From assembly GCA_021741245.1 (NCBI GenBank), contig JAIOYF010000020.1, positions 1 to 57,160 on the forward strand: a stretch of 57,160 nt of DNA, given 5' to 3'. The stretch is from Paracoccaceae bacterium (GTDB lineage Bacteria; Pseudomonadota; Alphaproteobacteria; Rhodobacterales; Rhodobacteraceae). The notes under the pieces are model-generated. The model did no database searches, was not told where the DNA came from, and saw only the letters and a list, made by a program, of their open reading frames with translations. Made by a program: the position numbers and the translations under genes. This document shows positions 36,087 through 43,451 of the stretch, piece by piece. How positions within the stretch are numbered: position 1 is the stretch's first letter; each line of letters opens with the position of its first letter.

Positions 36087-36938
36087 TTAGCCGTTCGCAC
36101 TCCAGCTGGCGGTGGCCTGCATGCAGTGCAGACCCGCGTGATTTACGGTTGCGAGCGGCTGTTCCGCCTGACCAGACCAGCCAATCAATGTCAGTTTATC
36201 CGTGTGAAAGGCCGGGCGGACACCCCGGAAACGAAACGCATTGGGCGCGGCACCCCGATGGCGGCAGGCCGCCCCCATCAGGGCCATGGCCTGCATCGGG
36301 CCATGCACGACAAGGTCGGGGTATTTCTCGACCTCGCGGGCATAGGGCAGATCAATGTGGATGCGATGAGCGTTGAAGGTCAGCGCCGAGAACCGGAACA
36401 ACCGCACGGTATCAACCGCAAAAGGCTCCGACCAGATCGCGCCATCGGGGGCTGGGCTGGGCGGCGGAGGAGTAAATCTGTCGGGCATTGCGACATAGAC
36501 GATGTCTTGTTCTTCGCTGATCGCAAGGCCGCCTGTGCCGCTGATCTGGTGGCCCACGGTAACAAAGACCATCTGGCCAGAGGCCCCGGATTTCTCGACA
36601 ACCTTCAGAATGGTGGAATGGCGGTGAAGGTCTTCGCCGATCCGCAAGGGCGCGTGAAAGCTGAGCCGTCCACCCGCCCACATCCGGCGCTCCAATGGAA
36701 TGGGGGGCAAGAACCCGCCCCGCGCCGGATGGCCATCGGCCCCAAGGCCCGACATCGGGGCTTCGGGTGTCCATCCCATCCAATGCCACAGGGGCGGCAA
36801 GGGTGCGCCGTCGCTGAAATCGCCCTCAGCCTCCAGCGTGGCAGCCATTTGACGGCATTGACGCGCGGTTATGCTGTCAATCGCCTGTTCCTGACGGCCA
36901 ACCCAATCGTGAAACCCCTGCGACATGATCTGAGACAC
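36087..36938 (-). CDS. meh: MaoC/FAS1-like dehydratase; likely mesaconyl-C4-CoA (3-methylfumaryl-CoA) hydratase
   Basis: A 283-residue hot-dog-fold protein. WHWMGWTPEAPMSGLGADGHPARGGFLPPIPLERRMWAGG near residue 60 and FSALTFNAHRIHIDLPYAREVEKYPDLVVHGPMQA in the C-terminal half (R2-hydratase-like with the FNAHRIH segment) match the Meh/HTD2 type. It would hydrate mesaconyl-C4-CoA to citramalyl-CoA. GTG 36938 has AAAGGGG five bases upstream and is taken as start; ATG 36926 is possible. The doubled palindrome at 36949-36969 overlaps this ribosome site. Mct follows after 1 nt. Confidence 0.78.
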   Translation of the reverse strand: MSQIMSQGFHDWVGRQEQAIDSITARQCRQMAATLEAEGDFSDGAPLPPLWHWMGWTPEAPMSGLGADGHPARGGFLPPIPLERRMWAGGRLSFHAPLRIGEDLHRHSTILKVVEKSGASGQMVFVTVGHQISGTGGLAISEEQDIVYVAMPDRFTPPPPSPAPDGAIWSEPFAVDTVRLFRFSALTFNAHRIHIDLPYAREVEKYPDLVVHGPMQAMALMGAACRHRGAAPNAFRFRGVRPAFHTDKLTLIGWSGQAEQPLATVNHAGLHCMQATASWSANG

Positions 36939-36948
36939 CAGAACCCCT

Positions 36949-36969
36949 TTGCGCAATTTTGTTGCGCAA
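36949..36969. promoter_or_regulatory. Doubled palindrome TTGCGCAA-N5-TTGCGCAA upstream of meh
   Basis: Two identical self-complementary octamers (36949-36956 and 36962-36969) with centres 13 nt apart, touching the meh ribosome site. This looks like an operator for a dimeric or tetrameric regulator of the meh-mct pair. The regulator is not identified. Confidence 0.5.
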
Positions 36970-37022
36970 TGATGTCGCGCCTTGGGGCAAGGTCAAGGGG
37001 GCGCAGCAGAGGGACGGTGAAT

Positions 37023-37535
37023 TTAGGCAAGAGGTCGGGGCAGGGAGAGGTAAATACTGTCGCACCATTCCTCGCGCCATTTCAGGGTGCGCTCGGCCCG
37101 TCCGGTCTCGTGAAACCCCAATTTGGCAAGGAGCGACCGGGAGGCCAGATTGCGTGGGTCCACCTCGGCGGTCAGTTCCGTGACTGGATGGGTGGCAAAG
37201 AGATGCGCAATGACGGCCGAAACCGCCTCATATCCAAGGCCCTGACCCCAAAGGTCGGGATGCAGGATATATCCAATCTCGGGCAGGTTCCACTCCCCGG
37301 CCTTGCCGACCACGCGACCCTGATGTTCGATCACAAAGTCATCGGCATTTTCAGACCGGATCATGCCTTCCAGAAAGGCTTTGGTCTGATCGATGTGGTC
37401 ATGTTCCGGCACCGACCAGTAGCGCATCGCCAGGGCTTGGGTGAAGACGCGGTGCAAATTCTCCAGATCGCTCATCCGTGCCCGCCGCAAGATGAGGCGT
37501 GGCGTCGTTACGGTGATGTCGGGACTCGCCATCAT
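37023..37535 (-). CDS. GNAT N-acetyltransferase, RimJ/RimL type
   Basis: A 170-residue acetyltransferase. TPRLILRRARMSDLENL at the start, IGYILHPDLWGQGLGYEAVSAVIAHLF (acetyl-CoA-binding motif A with GQGLGYEA) and NLASRSLLAKLGFHETG near the end are classical for the RimJ/RimL group acetylating amino-terminal or small amine substrates. The start overlaps the acylase stop (ATGA), so the two genes form an operon and may share a transcript into meh-mct, 84 nt downstream. Confidence 0.85.
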   Translation of the reverse strand: MMASPDITVTTPRLILRRARMSDLENLHRVFTQALAMRYWSVPEHDHIDQTKAFLEGMIRSENADDFVIEHQGRVVGKAGEWNLPEIGYILHPDLWGQGLGYEAVSAVIAHLFATHPVTELTAEVDPRNLASRSLLAKLGFHETGRAERTLKWREEWCDSIYLSLPRPLA

Positions 37536-39994
37536 TTGGGCCGCAAAGTGGTGATGCCAACAGCGGCGGCACGGGCAAGATCTGGGTCAAGGCTCATCGG
37601 GACATATTCCCCGCGCCGCCACAACTCACCCAGATCATCATAGTGACGGCTGAGCGGATGGCCCGATTGCCCGGTAGAGATGATGAAAACCGAACTGTCG
37701 GGATCGGCAAAATCGTAAACGCCGCGGTAGCCTGCGCCATGCACGTTTTCATAGGGGCGCTGCCCGGTGCCGCGTGTCAGCCCGCGCTGCAAGGTGTTGT
37801 CCCCGCCGCTTGTGCTTTGGCGGATATTGACGAACCATTTCACAAAGGGAATTTCCCCAAGAACCGGGTGGTCCTGCGTCGCCTGATGGGCCTCGCCCCA
37901 ACGCCAGCTTTCCGGGTTTGGTCCATAGGTCTCGGTCAGTTCAATCAGCGCCTCATCCAAGGCCATGCGCGCGACATCAGCGCAAGTTTCCACGGCGGCG
38001 GACTGGATCACATCGCACCAGACGGATGCCCCATCGGTATCGCGAAACACCCGTTCGATAAAGATCGGATCGGGATGGGTGAAGTCATCGGCCAGAGGCC
38101 CAAGTTCATCACGGATCAGGCGATCATTCAGCGCCCGGAACCACGCCATATAGATCAGGGGTTCGGGCAGATGCTCGTTCATCTCGCCGTTCCACTGGGC
38201 CAAAAGCTCTAATGCGCGCTGCCGCAAGCGTTCTGGCGTGCCCTCTGGCGCGGCCTCAGCGGTGAACCACAGATCCGCCCCGATCAGCGGCAAGATCAAG
38301 CGCGCAGTGGGGCTGACGGTATCAAGCTGCGCTTCGATAAAGCTTTCGCGGGTATGCACCTCGCGGGTTTTCATCAGGGTCAGCCAGCGTTGAATGCGCT
38401 GCGTGTCGCCCCAAAGAAAGCTGAGGTGCTGCGGGAAAAGCCGTTCCACCGTCTTGTTGTTGGTGTTTCCCAAGATGCCCGAGGCTGGGTTCAGGAACCG
38501 GGGGTTTTCCTCATAGGCAAAGGTGCCTTGCCACCGTGCCGCCTTTGAGATCCCAAGCGCGGGCATCCGCCCTTGAGTCGGGTGGGCCACATCGCGCTTG
38601 GGCAGGGCCCCGATCACTTGCATCGCAACCCCAGTGGCATCGGCCAGCATCAGGTTTTGTGCAGGGGCCACAAACAGGCGCCCCGCCTCCAGCGCCTCGG
38701 GAATGGATTTTGCGCGCATGATCCGCATGGCTGCCGTCATCGAGGTATCGTTGGGCGACAGTGCCGTCCATTCCAATGCCGCGACATGGCCCTGTGGGGT
38801 CACGCTGGCCAGATCATAGTGTGAGCCGGGCAGGATTGGCCCCGCCTCGGACCAGCGCAGGGTGATGGTCACCGGGGCCTGCCCCTTGACCTGAATAATC
38901 GAGCGGCGGGTCAGGAACGGCTTCATCCCGCCTTCGGTTTCGTATTCCTCGGGGTTGGCGGGGTTCAGACGCTCCATCACCACGTCTTGATCATCGACAT
39001 AGGCTGATGTCAGACCCCAGCCCAAGGCGCTGGAGCGGCCGATCAAAATGGTTGGCACCCCCGGAATGGTGGCCCCGATCACTCCGCCACTTTGCAGGTC
39101 CAGTCGGGCCAGATACCAGATCGACGGGGCCGTAAAGCCAAGGTGGGGATCATTGGCCAAGAGGCTGCCACCCGCCGCCGATCGCCCCGGCGCCGCCGCC
39201 CATGCATTCGACGCCCCGGCAAAAGGCAGACGCGGAAAGGGGGACAAAGCCGTGTCCGAGGCCACCTTCAGCGGGGCCGTGGAGGGAACCACACCGGGCA
39301 TCAGGCTGGCGTAATCGGGCAGGGCGCTGACGGGACGGCTGGGATCATCAGGCAAGATGTCGCGCAGCCTGTCGGCTGACAACAGCATTGAAACCCGCGC
39401 GCGCAGAACCTCGGCCTCCAATTGGCCAGAGAGTTGCAGGGCCATCAACTTTATGATGGCGATGCTATCCGCCGGGGCCCATGCCGCAATTTCATTCGAA
39501 AAGAAAAAGAACTCTGGCGCACCCCGGCCACGCGCCTCGGCGTTGATCTGGTTGATCCAGGCATTGACGCCCTTTGCATAGGCCTCCAGCGCCATCTTGG
39601 TCGGATCATCCTGCACCTCAACCGATTGCAGGGCCAAGGTGTAAAGATCATACCGGCGCAAGAGTTCATCAAGCTTTAGCGTGCGTTGGCCAAAAACCTC
39701 GGACAAGCGGCCCTGTGCAGTGCGCCGCAGCATCGTCATTTGCCACAGACGATCCTGCGCATGGGCAAAGCCCAAGGCATAAAACACATCTTGATCTGCG
39801 GCCCCAAAGATATGCGGCACATCATCATTGTTGCGCACAATCTCGACCGGAGAGGCGATGCCATCAACAGTAAAGGATTCGGAATAATCGGGCACAGAGC
39901 GTTCAAGAAAGTAATACGAGATGAACAGCACAAGCGCACAAAGGACCACAAGGCCCGAAAACAACCGCAACAGCCAACGAAATAGGATAAGCAT
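37532..39994 (-). CDS. Penicillin acylase family protein (Ntn hydrolase)
   Basis: An 820-residue precursor. An N-terminal hydrophobic helix (LLRLFSGLVVLCALVLFISYYF) exports or anchors it. The alpha chain ends before GASNAWAAAPG, where self-cleavage frees the catalytic Ser near residue 262; NDPHLG follows closely as in this family. RNNDDVPHIFGAADQDVFYALGFAHAQDRLWQM is the conserved alpha-chain start. It may act on acyl-homoserine lactones, cyclic imides or beta-lactam side chains; substrate unknown. ATG 39994 is chosen since the 23 residues before it overlap the divergent gene's leader. Confidence 0.88.
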   Translation of the reverse strand: MLILFRWLLRLFSGLVVLCALVLFISYYFLERSVPDYSESFTVDGIASPVEIVRNNDDVPHIFGAADQDVFYALGFAHAQDRLWQMTMLRRTAQGRLSEVFGQRTLKLDELLRRYDLYTLALQSVEVQDDPTKMALEAYAKGVNAWINQINAEARGRGAPEFFFFSNEIAAWAPADSIAIIKLMALQLSGQLEAEVLRARVSMLLSADRLRDILPDDPSRPVSALPDYASLMPGVVPSTAPLKVASDTALSPFPRLPFAGASNAWAAAPGRSAAGGSLLANDPHLGFTAPSIWYLARLDLQSGGVIGATIPGVPTILIGRSSALGWGLTSAYVDDQDVVMERLNPANPEEYETEGGMKPFLTRRSIIQVKGQAPVTITLRWSEAGPILPGSHYDLASVTPQGHVAALEWTALSPNDTSMTAAMRIMRAKSIPEALEAGRLFVAPAQNLMLADATGVAMQVIGALPKRDVAHPTQGRMPALGISKAARWQGTFAYEENPRFLNPASGILGNTNNKTVERLFPQHLSFLWGDTQRIQRWLTLMKTREVHTRESFIEAQLDTVSPTARLILPLIGADLWFTAEAAPEGTPERLRQRALELLAQWNGEMNEHLPEPLIYMAWFRALNDRLIRDELGPLADDFTHPDPIFIERVFRDTDGASVWCDVIQSAAVETCADVARMALDEALIELTETYGPNPESWRWGEAHQATQDHPVLGEIPFVKWFVNIRQSTSGGDNTLQRGLTRGTGQRPYENVHGAGYRGVYDFADPDSSVFIISTGQSGHPLSRHYDDLGELWRRGEYVPMSLDPDLARAAAVGITTLRPK

Positions 39995-40075
39995 AAGGGA
40001 CCTGTTCTTGACGGCAGGGTTGGGCCTGTTACCTAGGGCATCGAAGTGAAAAGGGCAATGCAAAGGGAGGCTAGC

Positions 40076-40939
40076 ATGGCGAAAGTGGCATTTTTGGGTT
40101 TAGGGGTCATGGGGTTTCCAATGGCGGGCCACCTTGCAGCCAAAGGGCATGAGGTAACGGTCTACAACCGCTCTGCCGCCAAGGCAGAGGCATGGGTTGC
40201 CAAGCACGGCGGCCGGTCGGCTGCGACCCCGCGAGAGGCCGCGATGGGGCAGGACTTCGTCATGGCCTGTGTGGGCAATGATGATGACTTGCGCGGGATC
40301 TGCCTAGGGGCGGATGGGGCCTTTGCCGGAATGGACGCGGGCGCGGTGTTTGTCGATCACACGACGGTTTCGGCCCTGGTGACGCGTGAATTGTCTGGCG
40401 TCGCGGTGGACAAGGGGTTGGGCTTTGTGGATGCCCCCGTGTCGGGCGGACAGGCCGGCGCGGAAAATGGCGTGCTTTCGGTGATGTGCGGTGGTGATCA
40501 AGGCCAGTATGACCGTGCAGAACCGGTGATCGGCGCCTATTCCCGCGTTTGCCGCAGGCTTGGCGAAAGCGGGGCCGGACAGATTGCCAAGATGATGAAC
40601 CAGATCTGCATCGCAGGTTTGGTGCAAGGTCTGGCCGAGGCGTTGGCTTTTGGTGAAAAAGCAGGGCTTGATGGCGAAGCCGTGGTTGAGGTGATCAGCC
40701 AAGGCGCAGCAGGAAGCTGGCAAATGGCCAATCGGCACAAGACCATGCTGGAAGACAAGTTCGACTTTGGCTTTGCGGTGGATTGGATGCGCAAAGACCT
40801 TGGCATCTGCCTTGCCACAGCCAATGAAATTGGGGCCTCGTTGCCTGTGACGGCCCTTGTGGACCAGTTCTACAAGGATGTGCAGCGCATGGGTGGCGGG
40901 CGCAATGACACCTCCAGCCTGATCCGTCGTCTGCGCTAA
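40076..40939 (+). CDS. 3-hydroxyisobutyrate dehydrogenase-like NAD(P)-dependent beta-hydroxyacid dehydrogenase
   Basis: A 287-residue enzyme. FLGLGVMGFPMAGHL is the Rossmann loop; VDAPVSGGQAGAENG is the substrate motif; GQIAKMMNQI contains the catalytic Lys; KDLGICLATANEIG is the cofactor-side signature. AGGGAGG lies seven bases ahead of ATG 40076. Family members act on 3-hydroxyisobutyrate, tartronate semialdehyde or succinic semialdehyde; which one cannot be read. The gene is single, divergent from the acylase, and ends with a terminator. Confidence 0.85.
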   Translation: MAKVAFLGLGVMGFPMAGHLAAKGHEVTVYNRSAAKAEAWVAKHGGRSAATPREAAMGQDFVMACVGNDDDLRGICLGADGAFAGMDAGAVFVDHTTVSALVTRELSGVAVDKGLGFVDAPVSGGQAGAENGVLSVMCGGDQGQYDRAEPVIGAYSRVCRRLGESGAGQIAKMMNQICIAGLVQGLAEALAFGEKAGLDGEAVVEVISQGAAGSWQMANRHKTMLEDKFDFGFAVDWMRKDLGICLATANEIGASLPVTALVDQFYKDVQRMGGGRNDTSSLIRRLR

Positions 40940-40960
40940 GACCGCAGCCAGACTAAAAAG

Positions 40961-40992
40961 ACCGCCGGAGTTGCCTCCGGCGGTTTTGTTTT
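40961..40992 (+). terminator. Rho-independent terminator after the beta-hydroxyacid dehydrogenase
   Basis: Perfect 10-bp stem ACCGCCGGAG / CTCCGGCGGT (40961-40970 / 40975-40984) with a TTGC loop and TTTGTTTT after it. It also separates the convergent SYLF gene. Confidence 0.92.
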
Positions 40993-41035
40993 GAGCTTAG
41001 AAGACCTGCGTGGCAAATAGGCTTTGCCCGTTCGC

Positions 41036-41590
41036 TTAAGGGATGATGCGGCTGTATTTCACGCCTGCCAAGGTTGCGCCTGCGATCAGTCCCTGCTGGC
41101 CAAAAACCAGTGCGATCACCGGTTCCAATTCCGTTGTTTCCTTGCCAAGGCTTGCGCCTTGCGCTGGTGTGGCATAGCGCACATCCGCCCCAACTGCCCA
41201 ACCGGGGCTGCGACGGAATTGACCAAGGGACCCTTCGGTCATGAAGAACAAGGCATGTGCATATTGCTGCGCCCCGATCTGAAAGCCAAAAGTGGCACGG
41301 GTGGCTGAATAGTAGTCAACCGTCACCCCGCCAACACGCAAGGCACCACGGCCATAGCCGCCACCGATGCCCAAACCAGCCTCGGTGATCAAAGGCATGT
41401 AAAGGACGCCCGCAGCCTGTGAGGCAAGGTCGCGCGTGCCGGGATAGCTGCTGAAAAGGTAGTCGCGGGTCTTGTCAACGCGCGCGTCAATCTGTGTGCC
41501 GCCTGCGCTGCCAACGCCATTGCCACATGCCGCAAGTAATCCACTTGCACCGGTTGCACAAAGAAAACGCCGTCTGCTGAAGCTGCTCAT
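41036..41590 (-). CDS. SYLF-domain (Ysc84-type) lipoprotein with Tat-like signal
   Basis: A 184-residue exported protein. The N-terminus SRRRFLCATGASGLLAACG combines a twin-arginine motif with a lipobox (LAAC, Cys22), suggesting export by Tat and lipid attachment. The rest is one SYLF/Ysc84 domain (VLYMPLITEAGLGIGGGYGRGALRV; ending FGQQGLIAGATLAGVKYSRI), known to bind phosphoinositides in eukaryotes; the bacterial role is unknown. It would face the periplasm. It is convergent with the dehydrogenase gene. Confidence 0.82.
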   Translation of the reverse strand: MSSFSRRRFLCATGASGLLAACGNGVGSAGGTQIDARVDKTRDYLFSSYPGTRDLASQAAGVLYMPLITEAGLGIGGGYGRGALRVGGVTVDYYSATRATFGFQIGAQQYAHALFFMTEGSLGQFRRSPGWAVGADVRYATPAQGASLGKETTELEPVIALVFGQQGLIAGATLAGVKYSRIIP

Positions 41591-41743
41591 CTGATCCTCG
41601 CTTTACCTCGGGTGCCGTATCGTCGGCTGGGGTCTTTTGCCCCTTCTGGCGCCAAATATAGCGGCAACCCATGGCTCTGTCACCTATGGATTGCGGCTTC
41701 GGCGGTGGCTTGCCTCTTTAAATGCCGATGGCAAACAGCGCAA

Positions 41744-42745
41744 TCATCCGCGGCGCAAGATGCGGGCGACCTCGGGCGCGAAATAGGTCAACACCCCGTC
41801 ACAGCCCGCACGGCGGAAGGCCATCAGGCTTTCCAGCATTGCCTTTTCGCCGTCGATCCAGCCATTCAATGCCGCAGCCTTGATCATCGCGTATTCGCCC
41901 GACACCTGATAGGCATAGGTCGGCGCGCCGAAGGTTGATTTTGCCCGGTGGCAGATATCCAGATAGGGCATCCCCGGTTTCACCATGACCATATCCGCAC
42001 CTTCGGCCAGATCCCGCGCGATCAGGCGCATCGCCTCATCACTGTTGGCCGGGTTCATCTGATAGGTCTTCTTGTCGCCTTTCAGCGCCCCTGTGGCACC
42101 GACCGCATCGCGGAACGGGCCATAAAAGGCGCTGGCATATTTGGCGGCATAGGACAGGATCGCCACATCCTTGTGCCCTGCACGCTCCAACGCCGCCCGC
42201 ATGGCCCCGATGCGCCCATCCATCATGTCCGAAGGGCCAAGGATATCTGCCCCACACTCGGCCTGCACCAAAGCCATCTTGACCAAAGCCTCGACGGTTT
42301 CGTCGTTCAAGATGATGCCATCACGCACCAGACCGTCATGGCCGTTGGCATTATAGGGATCAAGCGCGATGTCGGTCATCACGGCAATCTCGGGCACGGC
42401 GGCCTTGATTGCGCGAATGGCGCGGTTGGCAAGGTTGTCAGGGTTCCACGCCTCTTCGCAGGTTTCCGTCTTGAGCGATGGATCGGTATAGGGAAACAGG
42501 CAGATAGCAGGGATACCAAGCGAAGCCGCGTCTTCTGCCGCCTTGACCACCAGATCGACCGACAGGCGCTCCACTCCGGGCATCGAGGAAATCGGCTCAC
42601 GCAATGCCACGCCGTCCCGCACGAAAACCGGCCAGATCAGGTCATTGACCGAAAGCGTATTTTCCTGCGCCAAGGCCCGCAGGGCGGCAGATCGGCGCAG
42701 ACGACGCAGGCGGGACGTGGGCGTTGGGGCAACGATTGGGGTCAT
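41744..42745 (-). CDS. hemB: Delta-aminolevulinic acid dehydratase (porphobilinogen synthase)
   Basis: A 333-residue enzyme joining two 5-aminolevulinate molecules for tetrapyrrole synthesis. The two active-site lysines are in SYAAKYASAFYGPFRDA and MVKPGMPYLD. The place where zinc enzymes have three cysteines reads ALDPYNANGHDG, the cysteine-free form of Rhodobacter-type, magnesium- or metal-independent enzymes. ATG 42745 starts the protein at the normal point; the frame open 85 codons upstream is not family-like. It is divergent from a small membrane protein gene. Confidence 0.93.
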   Translation of the reverse strand: MTPIVAPTPTSRLRRLRRSAALRALAQENTLSVNDLIWPVFVRDGVALREPISSMPGVERLSVDLVVKAAEDAASLGIPAICLFPYTDPSLKTETCEEAWNPDNLANRAIRAIKAAVPEIAVMTDIALDPYNANGHDGLVRDGIILNDETVEALVKMALVQAECGADILGPSDMMDGRIGAMRAALERAGHKDVAILSYAAKYASAFYGPFRDAVGATGALKGDKKTYQMNPANSDEAMRLIARDLAEGADMVMVKPGMPYLDICHRAKSTFGAPTYAYQVSGEYAMIKAAALNGWIDGEKAMLESLMAFRRAGCDGVLTYFAPEVARILRRG

Positions 42746-42866
42746 GACGAGGCTCTCATTGGGGCAGGGGCTTGCAGCTTTCGCTCTTGCCTGCCATGGA
42801 ATGCGGCAAGGCTGCAAGTCTTGCTGCGGTTTTGGGTGAAAAGCATCGGCGACGAAGGGCATCGGC

Positions 42867-43385
42867 GTGAAATGGTATGAACTGATCTTTATCGTGATCG
42901 ACATGCGGTCGTTCTCGAACCTTTGGTACTGGATCGGCTTGGCAGTGCTATGGTCTTCAGTCAGCCATTGGGTGATGGGCGTTCCGTTTGACATGATCAC
43001 AAGGGCCCGTCGTCAGGGTGATCAGGCCGCCATGGACCTTGAAGCCATTGCCAATATCAACGCCCGTCGTGTTTTGTATATTTCGCGCAGCGCCGGGATT
43101 TGGTTGATTGCGTTCAGCTGCTTTTTGTTGACGCTTCTTGGGCTTTTGTCGGTCGTTCATGACGTTGAGTTCGCTCAGGCCGTCTTGTTGATGTTCACGC
43201 CGATGCTCTTGGTCGGCTATCTTACCACGCGGACGGCATATCGGATCGAACAGACCGGACCTCAGGGTGACGATCTGGTGCGGGTGTTGATGCGCCATCG
43301 CTTTCGGGTTCAATTGATTGGCATGCTGTCGATTTTTGTGACCTCCATGTTTGGTATGTATCAGAACTTCGCCTATTCGATCTAA
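42867..43385 (+). CDS. Small four-helix membrane protein (Rhodobacterales, unknown function)
   Basis: A 172-residue protein with four hydrophobic helices (LWYWIGLAVLWSSVSHWV; AGIWLIAFSCFLLTLLGLLSV; VLLMFTPMLLVGYLT; QLIGMLSIFVTSMFGMY) and a charged loop between the first two. I recall close relatives in Rhodobacteraceae annotated as 'component of SufBCD complex', but nothing in the sequence shows FeS chemistry and no suf genes are near. ATG 42867 is used; a start at the MRSFSNLW Met is possible. It is divergent from hemB and 66 nt ahead of mfd. Confidence 0.7.
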   Translation: MKWYELIFIVIDMRSFSNLWYWIGLAVLWSSVSHWVMGVPFDMITRARRQGDQAAMDLEAIANINARRVLYISRSAGIWLIAFSCFLLTLLGLLSVVHDVEFAQAVLLMFTPMLLVGYLTTRTAYRIEQTGPQGDDLVRVLMRHRFRVQLIGMLSIFVTSMFGMYQNFAYSI

Positions 43386-43451
43386 GCCAAAGCCTTGACG
43401 CGCCCCTTGCAAGGGGTAGGTAAGGGCGCAGATGAGCGCAGATAAATCCCC

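Noticed and set aside
42746-43000. 85-codon N-terminal extension of HemB
   Set aside because: It crosses the divergent promoter area and the next gene's start and is not part of the family.
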